From: Eshraghiella crossota
GTDB lineage: Bacteria > Bacillota > Clostridia > Lachnospirales > Lachnospiraceae
Length of the DNA stretch: 64,000 bases
NCBI RefSeq assembly: GCF_025148445.1
Contig: NZ_CP102270.1
Span: forward strand, 1,054,001 to 1,118,000
Direction: 5' to 3'
Position 1 is the first letter of the stretch, and each line of letters begins with the position of its first letter. Below the pieces are notes generated by a model, which worked only from the letters and a program-made list of their open reading frames with translations, searched no databases and had not been told where the DNA came from. Position numbers and translations under genes: made by a program. Of the stretch, positions 30,299 through 40,748 are shown one piece after another.

Positions 30299-30553
30299 AG
30301 TAAAAGGCTTAGAAGGTGCATAGTAGGTGACCTTGCGGTTTAACAGAGATGATATGTCATTGGCTGAGAACATATTTTATACTATGGAAGCTGAATTTTC
30401 ACACCGGAGCCGTATCTTTGAAGTACGTAGTATGTGTAGGAGATAACGTTGATGCGCGTTAAGCATATAAGAGCGTCTGCATTGCAGGAACTATGGGTGG
30501 TACCGCGGAATTTTTCGTCCCAGTTCAGAATATTCTGGACCGGGACTTTTTTT
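30299..30553 (+). promoter_or_regulatory. T-box leader, phenylalanine-specific
   Basis: The conserved T-box GGGTGGTACCGCG is at 30495-30507, just ahead of the terminator (stem 30517-30529 with 30534-30546, T run 30547-30553). The upstream stem I region has TTC followed by A at 30398-30401, a fitting Phe specifier. Uncharged tRNA-Phe binding would favour the antiterminator and turn on pheST. This explains the 331 bp without a gene between the PilZ gene and pheS. Confidence 0.95.
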
Positions 30554-30598
30554 ATACAGATTCCGGATTCAGAGAAAAAAATGGAGGTAAATCTTTTT

Positions 30599-31627
30599 AT
30601 GAATGAAAGATTAGAAAACATCAGACAGGAAATATCAGATGGTGTTAAATCATTAACTAATTCAAAGGAAGTATATGAATTCAAGAAAAAATATATGGAT
30701 TCAAAAGCAGGCAAAATAGGCCAGCTTATGAAAGAAATGAAAAATATACCGCCTGAGGAAAGGGCAGCCTTCGGTAAGGGCGTCAACGAACTTAAAGAGT
30801 GGGCACTTAATAAGTTCGGCGAAATTGATTCAAAGATGAAGGAACTTGAACTGAAAATTAAATACAAATCAGAAAAGATAGACGTAACAATGCCTGCAAA
30901 GAAAATTGAGACAGGTAATCTTCATCCTATAACACAGATGAAAAATGAACTTATAGATGTATTCGCAGGTATGGGTTTTGAAATTTATGAGGGAACAGAA
31001 ATTGAGAATGATTATTATAATTTTACAGCCCTCAATACACCAAAGGATCATCCGGCAAGAGATATGCAGGATACATTTTATCTTTCACCTGAATTCCTTT
31101 TAAGGACACAGACATCTGCGGGACAGATTCATGTAATGGAAAGCAAGAAGCCTCCTATTAAGATTCTGTCACCGGGCAAAGTATTCCGTTCCGATGATGA
31201 TGCAACACATTCACCAATGTTTTCGCAGATGGAAGGACTTGTTGTTGATGAAAAAATCACACTTTGCGATTTAAAGGGCATGCTTGATGTTTTTGTTAAA
31301 AAAGTATACGGAGAAGGAACAACCACAAGACTTCGTCCTTCATATTTCCCATTCACAGAGCCATCCGTAGAAGTTGACTGCAGCTGCTTTGAATGTGGCG
31401 GTAAGGGATGTAAACTTTGTAAAGGAACAGGCTGGATAGAGATTCTCGGTGCAGGTATTGTTAATAAAAAAGTTCTTGAAAACTGCGGAATTGATTCCGA
31501 TAAGTACAGCGGACTTGCATTCGGTATCGGTATTGAAAGAACAGCTATGCTTAAATATGGCATTAACAATATCAAACTTCTGTTTGAGTCAGATTTAAGA
31601 GTATTAAAACAGATTGATAATAATTAG
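30599..31627 (+). CDS. pheS: Phenylalanine-tRNA ligase alpha subunit
   Basis: PheS with PheT charges tRNA-Phe. The 342-aa protein has an N-terminal coiled coil, the class II motif 2 region ([20 protein letters not shown]), a zinc-ribbon-like insert with four spaced cysteines after SVEVDCS, and [14 protein letters not shown] (motif 3). I use ATG 30599 (GGAGG at 30583-30587); ATG 30581 in the same frame is possible but has no good site. The gene is under T-box control and is 12 bp before pheT. Confidence 0.95.
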   Translation: MNERLENIRQEISDGVKSLTNSKEVYEFKKKYMDSKAGKIGQLMKEMKNIPPEERAAFGKGVNELKEWALNKFGEIDSKMKELELKIKYKSEKIDVTMPAKKIETGNLHPITQMKNELIDVFAGMGFEIYEGTEIENDYYNFTALNTPKDHPARDMQDTFYLSPEFLLRTQTSAGQIHVMESKKPPIKILSPGKVFRSDDDATHSPMFSQMEGLVVDEKITLCDLKGMLDVFVKKVYGEGTTTRLRPSYFPFTEPSVEVDCSCFECGGKGCKLCKGTGWIEILGAGIVNKKVLENCGIDSDKYSGLAFGIGIERTAMLKYGINNIKLLFESDLRVLKQIDNN

Positions 31628-31639
31628 GAGGACGAAACA

Positions 31640-34060
31640 ATGTTAGCACCTTTAAGCTGGTTAAAAGATTATGTAGATATAGATATTGAACCTCATGAAC
31701 TTGAGAAAAAATTGTTTTCATGCGGATTTGAAGTAGAAGAACTTATTGAAGTGGGCAAGGACATAAGTAATGTAGTAGTAGGTTATGTTAAAGAGTGTGA
31801 ACCTATTCCTGACACACACCTTAGTCTTTGTAAAGTAGATGCAGGTGAACACGGAACCTTTCAGGTATGTTGTGGAGCGGACAATGTTAAGGCAGGCGGC
31901 AAATATCCTCTTGCTTTAGTGGGCGCAACAGTATATATGACAGCCAAGGATCACAAGACTGTGGAAGGCGTAATGACAATCAAAAAAGGCAAGCTCCGTG
32001 GTTATGAATCAGAAGGTATGCTTTGTTCAGGCGTTGAACTCGGAGTGTCCGGGAACATGTATCCGGGAGCAGATTATAACGGACTTTTAGTGCTTCCTGA
32101 GGATGCAAAGACAGGTTCCGATGTTAAACCTGTTCTCGGACTTGACGACTGGATTTTTGATATTGCAATAACAGCCAACAGACCTGACTGCCAGAGCATT
32201 ATCGGTATTGCAAGGGAAATTGCAGCTGTACTTGACAAAGAATTTAAGATGCCTGACTTAAGCTATACACCATCGGGTGAAGTTAAAGAAGGCTTCAAGG
32301 TTGACGTAAAGGCAAACGACCTTTGCCCAAGATATATAGCCTGCTATGTATCCGATGTAAAAATCAAAGAAGCACCTCTCTGGATGAAGAGAAGGCTCGC
32401 ATTGACAGGCATGGATTCAATTTCCAATATAGTTGATATTACCAACTATGTATTAAAAGAGTTTGGACAGCCAATGCACGCATTTGACTGTAATTACCTT
32501 GAGGGTAATGAAATAAATGTAAGACGTGCCGCTGACGGAGAGAAGATTGTGACACTGGATTCACAGGAATATGAGCTTAACAGCAATAACCTTGTAATCT
32601 GTGACGGAGTTAAGGCTGTGGCACTTGCCGGTGTTATGGGAGGACTTAATTCCGAGATAAGAGATACGACATCGGCTGTTATGTTTGAAAGTGCAAAATT
32701 TGCAAGGGACAATATAAGAAAAACTTCAAGAGCACTGGGAAAGCAGTCAGATGCAGGTTCAAGATACGAGAAAGGTGTTGATGAATACTCAACAGTCAAC
32801 GGAATGAAGAGAGCACTTCATTTAATCGAGGAACTTGGCTGCGGTAAAGTATCATCAACTTATATAGATGTTAATACGGGTAATTCAATTGAACCAAAAG
32901 AAATGAAAGTATCCCTTAAGAGAGTTAATGATGTACTTGGTATTGAGGTGCCTGAAAACGAGGTAATGAGAATAATGAAAAATCTTAACTTTGCACCTTC
33001 AATTAACGGAGACGAGCTTACGATAATGGTTCCTGCATACCGTGAAGATATGGAATCATACCCTGATGTGGCAGAAGAAGTAATCCGCATGTACGGATAT
33101 GAACACGTTATCCCTACATTTATGCCTGATGCCAAGGTAACAATGGGCGGAATTAACAGCAGGCAGAGAAAAGAACTTAAATTAAAGAAAGCTATCTGTG
33201 CCACAGGTGCTTATGAATGTATTCATTATTCATTCTTTTCACCATCAGACCTTGATTTATTAAAACTTTCTGAGGATGCACCTGAAAGAAAAGCAATAAG
33301 ACTTATCAATCCTATCAATGAAGATTTATCTTTAATGAGGACAACACTTGTTCCTTCAATGCTTAATGCAATTTCAAGGAATCAGAAGAAAGGTAATCTT
33401 GAAGGCAGACTCTTTGAAATTGCCAAAATATTCATACCAAAGGAATTACCTCTTACGGATTATCCTGATGAGAGAGATACTCTTTGCGTAGGAGTTTTCG
33501 GTCAGAATGAAGATTTCTTCACTTTAAAAGGAATTGCAGAGACGGTTGCGGACACATTCCTTCTTGATTTTGAATATGAAGAAGCGGAAAAATCATTCCT
33601 TCATCCATATCAGACAGCAGTAATAAAGTGCGAGGGTGAAGAAATTGGTTATCTCGGAAAACTTGCTTATGATATAGCCGATAAGCTTGACCTTAGAAAT
33701 GATGCCTATGTAATGCAGATAGACCTTGCAAAGCTGGCAAAATGGAATGATAAGAAGGCTGTTTTTAAACCTCTCCCAAAATTTGCTGAGGAATCAAGAG
33801 ACTTAGCCCTTGTCATGACAAAAGATATTACCTGTAAACAGGTAGAGGATGTAATCGGGCAGTCATGTAATTACATTAAGAATATCAGACTCTTTGATGT
33901 ATATGAAGGAGCCGGAATTGCGGATGATAAAAAGAGTATGGCATTTACAGTTGAGTTCTGCCCTAAAGATGAAGCATTTGAAAGTGATTCCGTAGACCAT
34001 TTTGTAAATAAAATACTTAAGAACCTTAAAAAAGAACTGGATATCGATTTAAGAAGCTAA
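31640..34060 (+). CDS. pheT: Phenylalanine-tRNA ligase beta subunit
   Basis: The 806-aa subunit carries the tRNA-contacting and editing domains. In order: N-terminal OB-fold of the EMAP-II type (VVVGYVKECEPIPDTHLSLC), B3/4 editing domain, B5 domain, the catalytic-like core (with RSLINPI-type segment RLINPINEDLSLMRTTLVPS), and the C-terminal ferredoxin-like anticodon-binding domain (LPKFAEESRDLALVM to the end). Complete. GGAGG precedes it and pheS. Confidence 0.97.
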   Translation: MLAPLSWLKDYVDIDIEPHELEKKLFSCGFEVEELIEVGKDISNVVVGYVKECEPIPDTHLSLCKVDAGEHGTFQVCCGADNVKAGGKYPLALVGATVYMTAKDHKTVEGVMTIKKGKLRGYESEGMLCSGVELGVSGNMYPGADYNGLLVLPEDAKTGSDVKPVLGLDDWIFDIAITANRPDCQSIIGIAREIAAVLDKEFKMPDLSYTPSGEVKEGFKVDVKANDLCPRYIACYVSDVKIKEAPLWMKRRLALTGMDSISNIVDITNYVLKEFGQPMHAFDCNYLEGNEINVRRAADGEKIVTLDSQEYELNSNNLVICDGVKAVALAGVMGGLNSEIRDTTSAVMFESAKFARDNIRKTSRALGKQSDAGSRYEKGVDEYSTVNGMKRALHLIEELGCGKVSSTYIDVNTGNSIEPKEMKVSLKRVNDVLGIEVPENEVMRIMKNLNFAPSINGDELTIMVPAYREDMESYPDVAEEVIRMYGYEHVIPTFMPDAKVTMGGINSRQRKELKLKKAICATGAYECIHYSFFSPSDLDLLKLSEDAPERKAIRLINPINEDLSLMRTTLVPSMLNAISRNQKKGNLEGRLFEIAKIFIPKELPLTDYPDERDTLCVGVFGQNEDFFTLKGIAETVADTFLLDFEYEEAEKSFLHPYQTAVIKCEGEEIGYLGKLAYDIADKLDLRNDAYVMQIDLAKLAKWNDKKAVFKPLPKFAEESRDLALVMTKDITCKQVEDVIGQSCNYIKNIRLFDVYEGAGIADDKKSMAFTVEFCPKDEAFESDSVDHFVNKILKNLKKELDIDLRS

Positions 34061-34095
34061 ATTTGTATAAAATATATGATTTTTACCGCTTTCTA

Positions 34096-34124
34096 TTGTA
34101 AAAACTGTTAAAAAGTGATAATAT
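34096..34124 (+). promoter_or_regulatory. Promoter of the MCP gene
   Basis: -35 TTGTAA (34096-34101), 17-bp spacer and -10 TAATAT (34119-34124). Confidence 0.72.
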
Positions 34125-34155
34125 TAGCCTAAATTAACAGTTTGGAGGGTGGATT

Positions 34156-35628
34156 ATGAAAATTACAGAAAAATCATATATCAACAGGTTTGCGATATTG
34201 TGTCATGTGATAACGGCAGTTGTGTTATTTGCTGCATATACCGTTGAGTTTTTTAACGGTTCGAGGACATTATCGTATTATGCTATTTTTTCAGGTGCAT
34301 GTCTTGCCCCTGTTATAGCAGAAGTAATTATCTACAAAGTGAACAAGGAAAGTGGACTTGTAAAGCACATAATGTCAATCTGTTATGGAGGATTATATGT
34401 ATTCGCTGTCCTGACTTCCACAAGTTCAATGGCATATACATACGCTTTCCCTATGTACATGGCAATTATCCTTTATATGGATATCAGATGTTGTGCACTT
34501 GTTGCCACGGGCGGACTTGTAGCCAATGTCATATATGTTGTCAGGTATGCTATGAATACAGGTTATTCGGCAGCAGAATTGCCGGATATGGCGATAAGAA
34601 TAGCAGCAATGGTTCTTACCGGTGTATTTATGATTCTCACATGTGCTGCTGTACGTAAAGTTAATAAGTTTAAGCTTGAACAGATACAGGAACAGAGTGA
34701 CGAGACAAGTAAGATGTCAGGCAAGGTACTTGCTGCAACGGACAAGATGACGGAATACATTCAAGAGACATCAGAGAAGATTGTAAAGCTCGGTGAGTCT
34801 GTTGAACATATACATGATTCAATGAGTCAGGTATCAACAGGAAGCAATGAGACCGCTGAGGCTGTACAGACTCAGATGGAAAGAACAGAGCAGATACAGG
34901 AACATATTGTCAAGGTTCGTGATGCAGTAGAGCGGATTGAGAAAAATATTACCGACACTTCCGGTAAAGTTGATGAAGGCAGACATCATATGGCGGTATT
35001 ATCAGAACAGGTTGATAAGTCGATGGATGCCAACAACCGCGTGCTTGAGAAGATGAAGGTGCTCACTGAATATACCAATAAGATGAATACCATCATAGAG
35101 ACAATTACAAGTATTGCCAACAGCACAGGAATGCTTGCACTTAATGCAAGTATTGAAGCAGCAAGGGCAGGAGAGGCCGGACGAGGATTTTCTGTTGTGG
35201 CGACAGAGATTTCAGGACTTGCAAGCCAGACCAAGGATGCAACCGTTAATATTACAGAACTAATTAAAAATATTAATACAGAGTTCAATTCTGTTAAGTC
35301 GGCAATAGAAGTTGTTACCGAAAGCAATAAGGTTAATGCCGAGAATACGAGAATTGTAACAGACAGTTTTGGCAGTATCTCAACCGGAGCCGACGATGTA
35401 GAGCTTAAGACAAAGGAACTCAGGGAAATTGTTAAGAACCTTGAAACCGCCAATGCAGATATTGTAGAAAATATCCAGACAATATCCGCAATAACAGAAG
35501 AAGTATCCGCACATGCAGGAGAGACTTGCGAAGCATGTGAAGGCAATATCGCACTTGTATCAGACGTTGAGAAGATTGTAAACAGTCTTAACGGAGAAGC
35601 AGATAACCTCAATTCAATTAAAAGGTAA
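34156..35628 (+). CDS. Methyl-accepting chemotaxis protein with multi-pass membrane N-terminus
   Basis: The 490-aa protein has about five or six membrane helices in the first 170 residues and no large extracellular sensor domain, then a long cytoplasmic coiled coil with the MCP hairpin tip (LALNASIEAARAGEAGRGFS at about 330-349). Lacking a periplasmic-type sensor, it probably senses a membrane or cytoplasmic signal. The signalling tip is intact and should engage CheA and CheW. It has its own promoter and terminator and no chemotaxis genes next to it. Confidence 0.9.
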   Translation: MKITEKSYINRFAILCHVITAVVLFAAYTVEFFNGSRTLSYYAIFSGACLAPVIAEVIIYKVNKESGLVKHIMSICYGGLYVFAVLTSTSSMAYTYAFPMYMAIILYMDIRCCALVATGGLVANVIYVVRYAMNTGYSAAELPDMAIRIAAMVLTGVFMILTCAAVRKVNKFKLEQIQEQSDETSKMSGKVLAATDKMTEYIQETSEKIVKLGESVEHIHDSMSQVSTGSNETAEAVQTQMERTEQIQEHIVKVRDAVERIEKNITDTSGKVDEGRHHMAVLSEQVDKSMDANNRVLEKMKVLTEYTNKMNTIIETITSIANSTGMLALNASIEAARAGEAGRGFSVVATEISGLASQTKDATVNITELIKNINTEFNSVKSAIEVVTESNKVNAENTRIVTDSFGSISTGADDVELKTKELREIVKNLETANADIVENIQTISAITEEVSAHAGETCEACEGNIALVSDVEKIVNSLNGEADNLNSIKR

Positions 35629-35647
35629 TCAGAACAGATTTATAATA

Positions 35648-35676
35648 AAAAAGCGTCCGTATGGGCGCTTTTTTTG
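35648..35676 (+). terminator. Terminator after the MCP gene
   Basis: GCGTCC pairs with GGGCGC (one T-G), extended by AAAAAA/TTTTTT, loop GTAT, then more T. Confidence 0.85.
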
Positions 35677-35701
35677 GTATATGTTGAAATTTTATGTCTT
35701 G

Positions 35702-35730
35702 TTGCAAATAAAGCAGGTATTTGATATAAT
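35702..35730 (+). promoter_or_regulatory. Promoter of galM
   Basis: -35 TTGCAA (35702-35707), 17-bp spacer, consensus -10 TATAAT (35725-35730). Confidence 0.8.
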
Positions 35731-35761
35731 CAATTAAATTAAGATTTAACAGAGGAATATT

Positions 35762-36823
35762 ATGTCAGTAAATTACAAAGAATTCGGAAAAAATAAAGAT
35801 AATAACAATATAGTTCTTATAACTCTTACCAATGAAAATGGATATGCCATGGGCGTAACCAATCTCGGAGCTTCCCTTGTGTCTTTTTGTGCAAAAGATA
35901 AATCCGGCAGTTTCAGGGATGTTGTGCTTGGATTTAAATCAGGTGAATATTACGAACATTATAATTTTGATGCAATGGGAAGTACAGTCGGACGTAATGC
36001 CAACAGGATAAGCAACCATTCTTTTGAACTTAACGGTATCAGATATGAACTGGCAGATACATATCAGGGAGCTAACATTCACAGCGGACCTGATTTATAC
36101 GGTAAAAGGCTTTGGGATTACGAAGTGAAGGAAGAGGATAACGGAAGTTATGTAAAATTCAGTCTTTTAAGTCCTGATATGGACCAGGGAATCCCCGGCA
36201 ATCTGGAGATTTCGGTTACATATATGCTTACAGCCGATAACAGCATGCGGATTATTTATGAAGGCGTAAGTGATAAGGACACGATAGTTAATATGACAAA
36301 TCACGGATATTATAATCTTAACGGACACGGCTGCGGTAATATTGATAATCATTTATTATATATTAATGCAGATTCGTTTACATACAGTGAAGATGGTAAT
36401 GTTGCCAATGATACGGTACGCGATGTTACGGGAACAGCATTTGATTTCAGAAATATGAAGAAGATAAAAGAATGTCTTGAATCCGATTTTGAACCTGTGG
36501 TTTCAAAACATGGCCTTGACCATAATTTCTGTCTGAATAATAATTCACACCATGCCGTAAGGCTTGAAAGTGAAGAGTCGGGAATTGCCCTTGACGTATA
36601 TACGGACAGACCGGGCATACAGATATATACCGCCAACCATATGAATATGACAAACGGAGGTAAGGATAATAAAGTTTACGGAAACAGAGGCGGTATTGCA
36701 CTTGAGACACAGTTTTATCCCGATGCGGTCAACCATAAAGATTTTTTATCGCCGGTAGTGAAGGCAGGAATGCCTTTCCGTTCGGTAACAGAGTACAAAT
36801 TTTCGGTTATAGGAGAAAAATAA
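35762..36823 (+). CDS. galM: Aldose 1-epimerase (mutarotase)
   Basis: GalM interconverts alpha and beta anomers of aldoses such as galactose. The 353-aa beta-sandwich protein has the family landmarks VGRNANRIS, NIHSGP, the catalytic-histidine segment TNHGYYNLNG, HGLDHNFCLN, and the glutamate-containing GIALETQFYPD close to the C-terminus. It has a strong promoter. Its last base is the first base of the next gene. No sugar-pathway operon surrounds it. Confidence 0.95.
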   Translation: MSVNYKEFGKNKDNNNIVLITLTNENGYAMGVTNLGASLVSFCAKDKSGSFRDVVLGFKSGEYYEHYNFDAMGSTVGRNANRISNHSFELNGIRYELADTYQGANIHSGPDLYGKRLWDYEVKEEDNGSYVKFSLLSPDMDQGIPGNLEISVTYMLTADNSMRIIYEGVSDKDTIVNMTNHGYYNLNGHGCGNIDNHLLYINADSFTYSEDGNVANDTVRDVTGTAFDFRNMKKIKECLESDFEPVVSKHGLDHNFCLNNNSHHAVRLESEESGIALDVYTDRPGIQIYTANHMNMTNGGKDNKVYGNRGGIALETQFYPDAVNHKDFLSPVVKAGMPFRSVTEYKFSVIGEK

Positions 36824-37407
36824 TGAAAGAAAATCAGTTTTTTGCCATGATGTCAAGAATGAAATATATCAACAGATGGGGGCTTATGCGCAATACATAT
36901 AATGAGAATATATGTGAGCACAGCCTTCAGGTGGCTATGATTGCCCATGCCCTCGGAGTTATAGGCAATACATTTTTTAATAAGAATATCAATTCAGACC
37001 GTCTTGCCATAATGGGAATGTATCATGACAGTACTGAAATTATTACCGGAGATATGCCAACCCCTGTTAAATACTACAGTCCGATTATAAGAAATGCTTA
37101 TAATGATGTTGAAAAAGAAGCAAAGGACCAACTGCTTGCAGGAATACCGGAGGAAATGCAGCCTGTTTATGCACCATTGCTTTTAGATACAGAAGAAGAA
37201 AGAGAATTGTGGAAGTATGTCAAGGCAGCGGATAAGATATCAGCTTACATCAAATGCATCGAAGAAGGCAGAATGGGTAACAGAGATTTTGAAAAAGCAG
37301 GAGAATCCATAAAAGACATAATTAATGATATGGGTATGGATGAAGTGGATTTTTTTATGGAAAAATTTATACCGGCATATATGATAACCCTTGATGAAAC
37401 CAGATAA
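36823..37407 (+). CDS. YfbR-like HD-domain 5'-deoxynucleotidase
   Basis: HD-domain metal phosphohydrolase (194 aa) that removes the phosphate from deoxynucleoside monophosphates. It starts FFAMMSRMKYINRWGLMRNT, the YfbR signature, then ICEHSLQVAMIAHAL, the HD pair in MYHDSTEIITGDMPTP and a C-terminal aspartate in KAADKISAYI. Complete. It overlaps galM by one base (TAATG) and is followed 12 bp later by an ATPase. Confidence 0.92.
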   Translation: MKENQFFAMMSRMKYINRWGLMRNTYNENICEHSLQVAMIAHALGVIGNTFFNKNINSDRLAIMGMYHDSTEIITGDMPTPVKYYSPIIRNAYNDVEKEAKDQLLAGIPEEMQPVYAPLLLDTEEERELWKYVKAADKISAYIKCIEEGRMGNRDFEKAGESIKDIINDMGMDEVDFFMEKFIPAYMITLDETR

Positions 37408-37419
37408 GGAGCAGTGTCT

Positions 37420-38733
37420 ATGATTGGCAGAGAAGACCAGTTAAAAAGTCTTAACCAGAATTATGTGTCATCTAAAAGCAATCTGACGATACTTTACGGA
37501 AGACATGGAACGGGTAAGACAACTCTTATAAAAGAATTTATCAAAGACAAAAAGTCTTTTTACTATAAGGCAGTTCCTGCGGATGATTTTGAACAGAACG
37601 GAATGTTTGGCAGGGCAGCAGGAGTAGAATCAGACTCATATTATGAGATTATGAAGACACTTCGTGATAGAGGCATAATGCTTTTTGTTGTGGAAGAATT
37701 TCATAATATTATAAAGACGGACAGTGATTTTATGTCAGATGTATCAAGACTTGTCAGGGATGAATCTAAGGTCATGGTTATCCTTAGCTGTTCCTCTGTA
37801 GCGTGGGTTGAAAATTCAATGGTAAAAGCAATGGGAAACTATGCTTTTAACATTAATGCCTTTATGAAATTAAAGGAATTCAGTTATTCTGATTTTATCA
37901 ACAGATTTCATAATACTGAACCGCGGGAACTTTTATACATATATGCCATAACAGGCGGAAATCCGGGTTATGTTGACAGATGGAATGAAAATATCAGCAT
38001 TAAAGAAAATATATGCAGGCTTTTCCTGACGGACAAAGGCGCATGGTATAAAGAAGCCCTGAATTATGTAAAAGATGAATTCAGGGAAATATCGGTATAT
38101 AATACCATTTTGTCATGCCTTGCCATGGGCAGAAATAAATTAAATGACATACATGAGTATACAGGATATGGCAGGGATAAAATAAGTGTGTACCTTAAGA
38201 ATCTGATTGCAAGGGAAATTGTTGAAAAAATATTTTCCTATGATGTATTTGGCAATGAAAATACAAGAAAAGGGCTGTACAGAATACAGGACAGCTTTAT
38301 TGAATTCTGGTACAGATATATCTATCAGGACTGGAGCAGAATAGATGTAACAGAGCCTTATGAATTTTATGACAGTCATATTGAAGACCGGCTTGAAGAA
38401 TTCGTAAAAAATGCATTTATCAGAATAGCGGGAGAAATGCTTGAAATTCTGGGTGATATGCATAAATTGCCTTTTGAAGCTGTCAGAAAAGGAAGCTGGT
38501 ATGGCAAAAACGGTGACATCCACCTTATATTTGAGGACAAAGACGGCAATGGCATTATAGGTCAGGTATATGTGGATGACAGAAAAGTATGTATGGAAGA
38601 TTTTGACAGGCTTCGTGAGAACGTGCAGCTTGCAGGAATTAACGGCAGGTTCTATTACCTGTTTTCAATTAACGGATTTTCCGATGATTTGAAAGCTGAT
38701 AATATAGCGACAATCGGAATCGAAGAATTATAG
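37420..38733 (+). CDS. Archaeal-type ATPase with DUF234-like C-terminus
   Basis: A 437-aa P-loop ATPase of the STAND-like archaeal ATPase family. Walker A is YGRHGTGKTT near the N-terminus, with the family opening IGREDQL, Walker B LFVVEEFHN and sensor segment MVILSCSS. A winged-helix-like segment follows the ATPase domain, and the C-terminal half (FIEFWYRYIY onwards) fits DUF234, which resembles a nuclease fold. ATG 37420 is eight bases after AAGGAG; an earlier GTG (37414) is too close to the site. Function is unknown. Confidence 0.85.
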   Translation: MIGREDQLKSLNQNYVSSKSNLTILYGRHGTGKTTLIKEFIKDKKSFYYKAVPADDFEQNGMFGRAAGVESDSYYEIMKTLRDRGIMLFVVEEFHNIIKTDSDFMSDVSRLVRDESKVMVILSCSSVAWVENSMVKAMGNYAFNINAFMKLKEFSYSDFINRFHNTEPRELLYIYAITGGNPGYVDRWNENISIKENICRLFLTDKGAWYKEALNYVKDEFREISVYNTILSCLAMGRNKLNDIHEYTGYGRDKISVYLKNLIAREIVEKIFSYDVFGNENTRKGLYRIQDSFIEFWYRYIYQDWSRIDVTEPYEFYDSHIEDRLEEFVKNAFIRIAGEMLEILGDMHKLPFEAVRKGSWYGKNGDIHLIFEDKDGNGIIGQVYVDDRKVCMEDFDRLRENVQLAGINGRFYYLFSINGFSDDLKADNIATIGIEEL

Positions 38734-38741
38734 GTGACAAT

Positions 38742-40736
38742 ATGAAAAGTTTATATATTGCAGAAAAACCGAGTGTGGCACAGGAATTTATGAAAGCCCT
38801 CGGAGAGAATCCACAGCGCAGGGACGGTTATTCTGAATCGGATGATGCGGTATTTACATGGTGCGTGGGACATCTTGTAACAATGAGTTATCCTGCCGAA
38901 TATGATGCCTCCCTAAAAAGGTGGAGCATGGATACCATTCCTTTTATACCGACGGAATGGAAATACGAAATTATCCCTGCAGTTGCAAAACAGTTTAATA
39001 TAGTGGCAGGTCTTTTAAACAGGGAAGACGTGGATAAGATATATGTCTGCACCGACTCGGGACGTGAAGGAGAATACATATACCGCCTCGTTGAACAGAT
39101 GGCAGGAGTTCACGGCAAAAAAAGACTTCGTGTGTGGATTGATTCCCAGACAGAGGAAGAGATAAAAAGAGGCGTAAGAGATGCAAAGGATTTGTCGGAA
39201 TACGATAACCTGTCAGAAGCTGCTTATCTTAGAGCCAAGGAAGATTACCTGATGGGAATTAATTTTTCAAGAGTACTGACACTTAAATACGGTCAGTCAA
39301 TATCTTCATTTTTCAGGCAGAATAACAGAACCGTTATTGCGGTAGGCCGTGTGATGACCTGTGTGCTTGGAATGGTGGTAAGAAGGGAAAGAGAGATAAG
39401 GAATTTTGTGAAAACACCGTTTTACAGGGTGGTTGCCACACTTCCACTGTCAGAAGACAAAAATTTCGATGCTGAGTGGAAAGCGGTGGAGGGTTCAAAA
39501 TATTTTGAATCACCGAAACTCTATAAAGAAAACGGCTTTAAAGAAAGAAAAGACGCAGAAGAACTTATAAATATATTATCGGAAAACAAGCCGGTTACAA
39601 TGGAAGTGATATCCATTGAACGTAAAACCGAAAATAAACAGCCACCGCTTCTATATAACCTTGCGGAATTACAGAATGACTGCTCAAAGTTTTTTAAACT
39701 GAGCCCGGATGAGACACTTAAGCACACACAGGAGTTATACGAAAAAAAACTTGTAACATATCCCAGAACCGATGCCAGAGTGCTTTCAACGGCGGTTGCG
39801 AAGGTGATTGACAAAAATATAACAGGTCTTAGGAATATACCTGAGTACAAAGAATTTGTGGAAGAAATCCTTGCAGCAAAGTCATACGAGGGAATCGCAA
39901 AGACAAGGTATGTCAACGATAAGCAGATAACAGACCATTATGCCATTGTTCCCACAGGACAGGGCTTTAACAATCTCAAAAATCTGTCAGCCACGACAAA
40001 AGCCGTATATTATGCCATAGTCAGAAGATTTTTAAGCATATTTTATCCAGCGGCTGTATATAAAAAGATATCAATATCATTAAGACGCGATACGGAAAGT
40101 TTTTTTGCCTCATTTAAAGTTCTTGAAAAAGAAGGTTATCTGAAAGTTGTAAACAGCTTCAGAAAATCCAAGGCAGATGGCGAAGAAACAGAGGAAGAAA
40201 AGTATGACGAAGCCTTTCTTGATAAACTCAAAGGCCTGAAAAAAGGCAGTATTCTTGATGTCAGCGGCTTTAATGTAAAAGAAGGAGAGACATCACCGCC
40301 AAAGAGATATAATTCCGGTTCGATGATTCTGGCAATGGAAAATGCAGGACAGTTAATAGAAGATGAAGAACTCCGTGCCCAGATTAAAGGAAGCGGTATC
40401 GGAACCAGTGCAACAAGAGCTGAGATTCTCAAAAAACTTGTGGACAAAAAATACATTAACCTTAATAATAAGACGCAGATAATTACTCCGTCACAACTGG
40501 GAGAAATTGTATACGATGTGGTAGATAATTCAATTAAGAGACTCTTAGATCCAAGACTTACCGCAAGCTGGGAAAAAGGGTTGACAGGAGTGGCAGAAGG
40601 TAATATAAGTACAGATGAATATCTGTTAAAACTGGAAGCTTTTATTTCTAAGAATACAATGATGGTTAAAACGCTTAATAATGAATATTCTTTAAGACAG
40701 TATTTTAACCGGACTACAGAATATTATAAAAAATAG
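38742..40736 (+). CDS. topB: DNA topoisomerase III (type IA)
   Basis: Type IA topoisomerase of 664 aa that passes single strands and separates linked DNA. The toprim domain is N-terminal (LYIAEKPSVAQEFM, and CTDSGREGEYIYR with the metal-binding acidic residues), and the active-site tyrosine is Tyr340 in VTYPRTDARVLS. SGIGTSATRAEIL follows near 545-560. It has no C-terminal zinc fingers. It is eight bases downstream of the ATPase gene and 12 before glmS. Confidence 0.94.
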   Translation: MKSLYIAEKPSVAQEFMKALGENPQRRDGYSESDDAVFTWCVGHLVTMSYPAEYDASLKRWSMDTIPFIPTEWKYEIIPAVAKQFNIVAGLLNREDVDKIYVCTDSGREGEYIYRLVEQMAGVHGKKRLRVWIDSQTEEEIKRGVRDAKDLSEYDNLSEAAYLRAKEDYLMGINFSRVLTLKYGQSISSFFRQNNRTVIAVGRVMTCVLGMVVRREREIRNFVKTPFYRVVATLPLSEDKNFDAEWKAVEGSKYFESPKLYKENGFKERKDAEELINILSENKPVTMEVISIERKTENKQPPLLYNLAELQNDCSKFFKLSPDETLKHTQELYEKKLVTYPRTDARVLSTAVAKVIDKNITGLRNIPEYKEFVEEILAAKSYEGIAKTRYVNDKQITDHYAIVPTGQGFNNLKNLSATTKAVYYAIVRRFLSIFYPAAVYKKISISLRRDTESFFASFKVLEKEGYLKVVNSFRKSKADGEETEEEKYDEAFLDKLKGLKKGSILDVSGFNVKEGETSPPKRYNSGSMILAMENAGQLIEDEELRAQIKGSGIGTSATRAEILKKLVDKKYINLNNKTQIITPSQLGEIVYDVVDNSIKRLLDPRLTASWEKGLTGVAEGNISTDEYLLKLEAFISKNTMMVKTLNNEYSLRQYFNRTTEYYKK

Positions 40737-40748
40737 GAGGCCTATACA

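Noticed and set aside
34986-35612. Long minus-strand open frame inside the MCP gene
   Set aside because: Shadow of a low-complexity coiled-coil gene; no independent signals.
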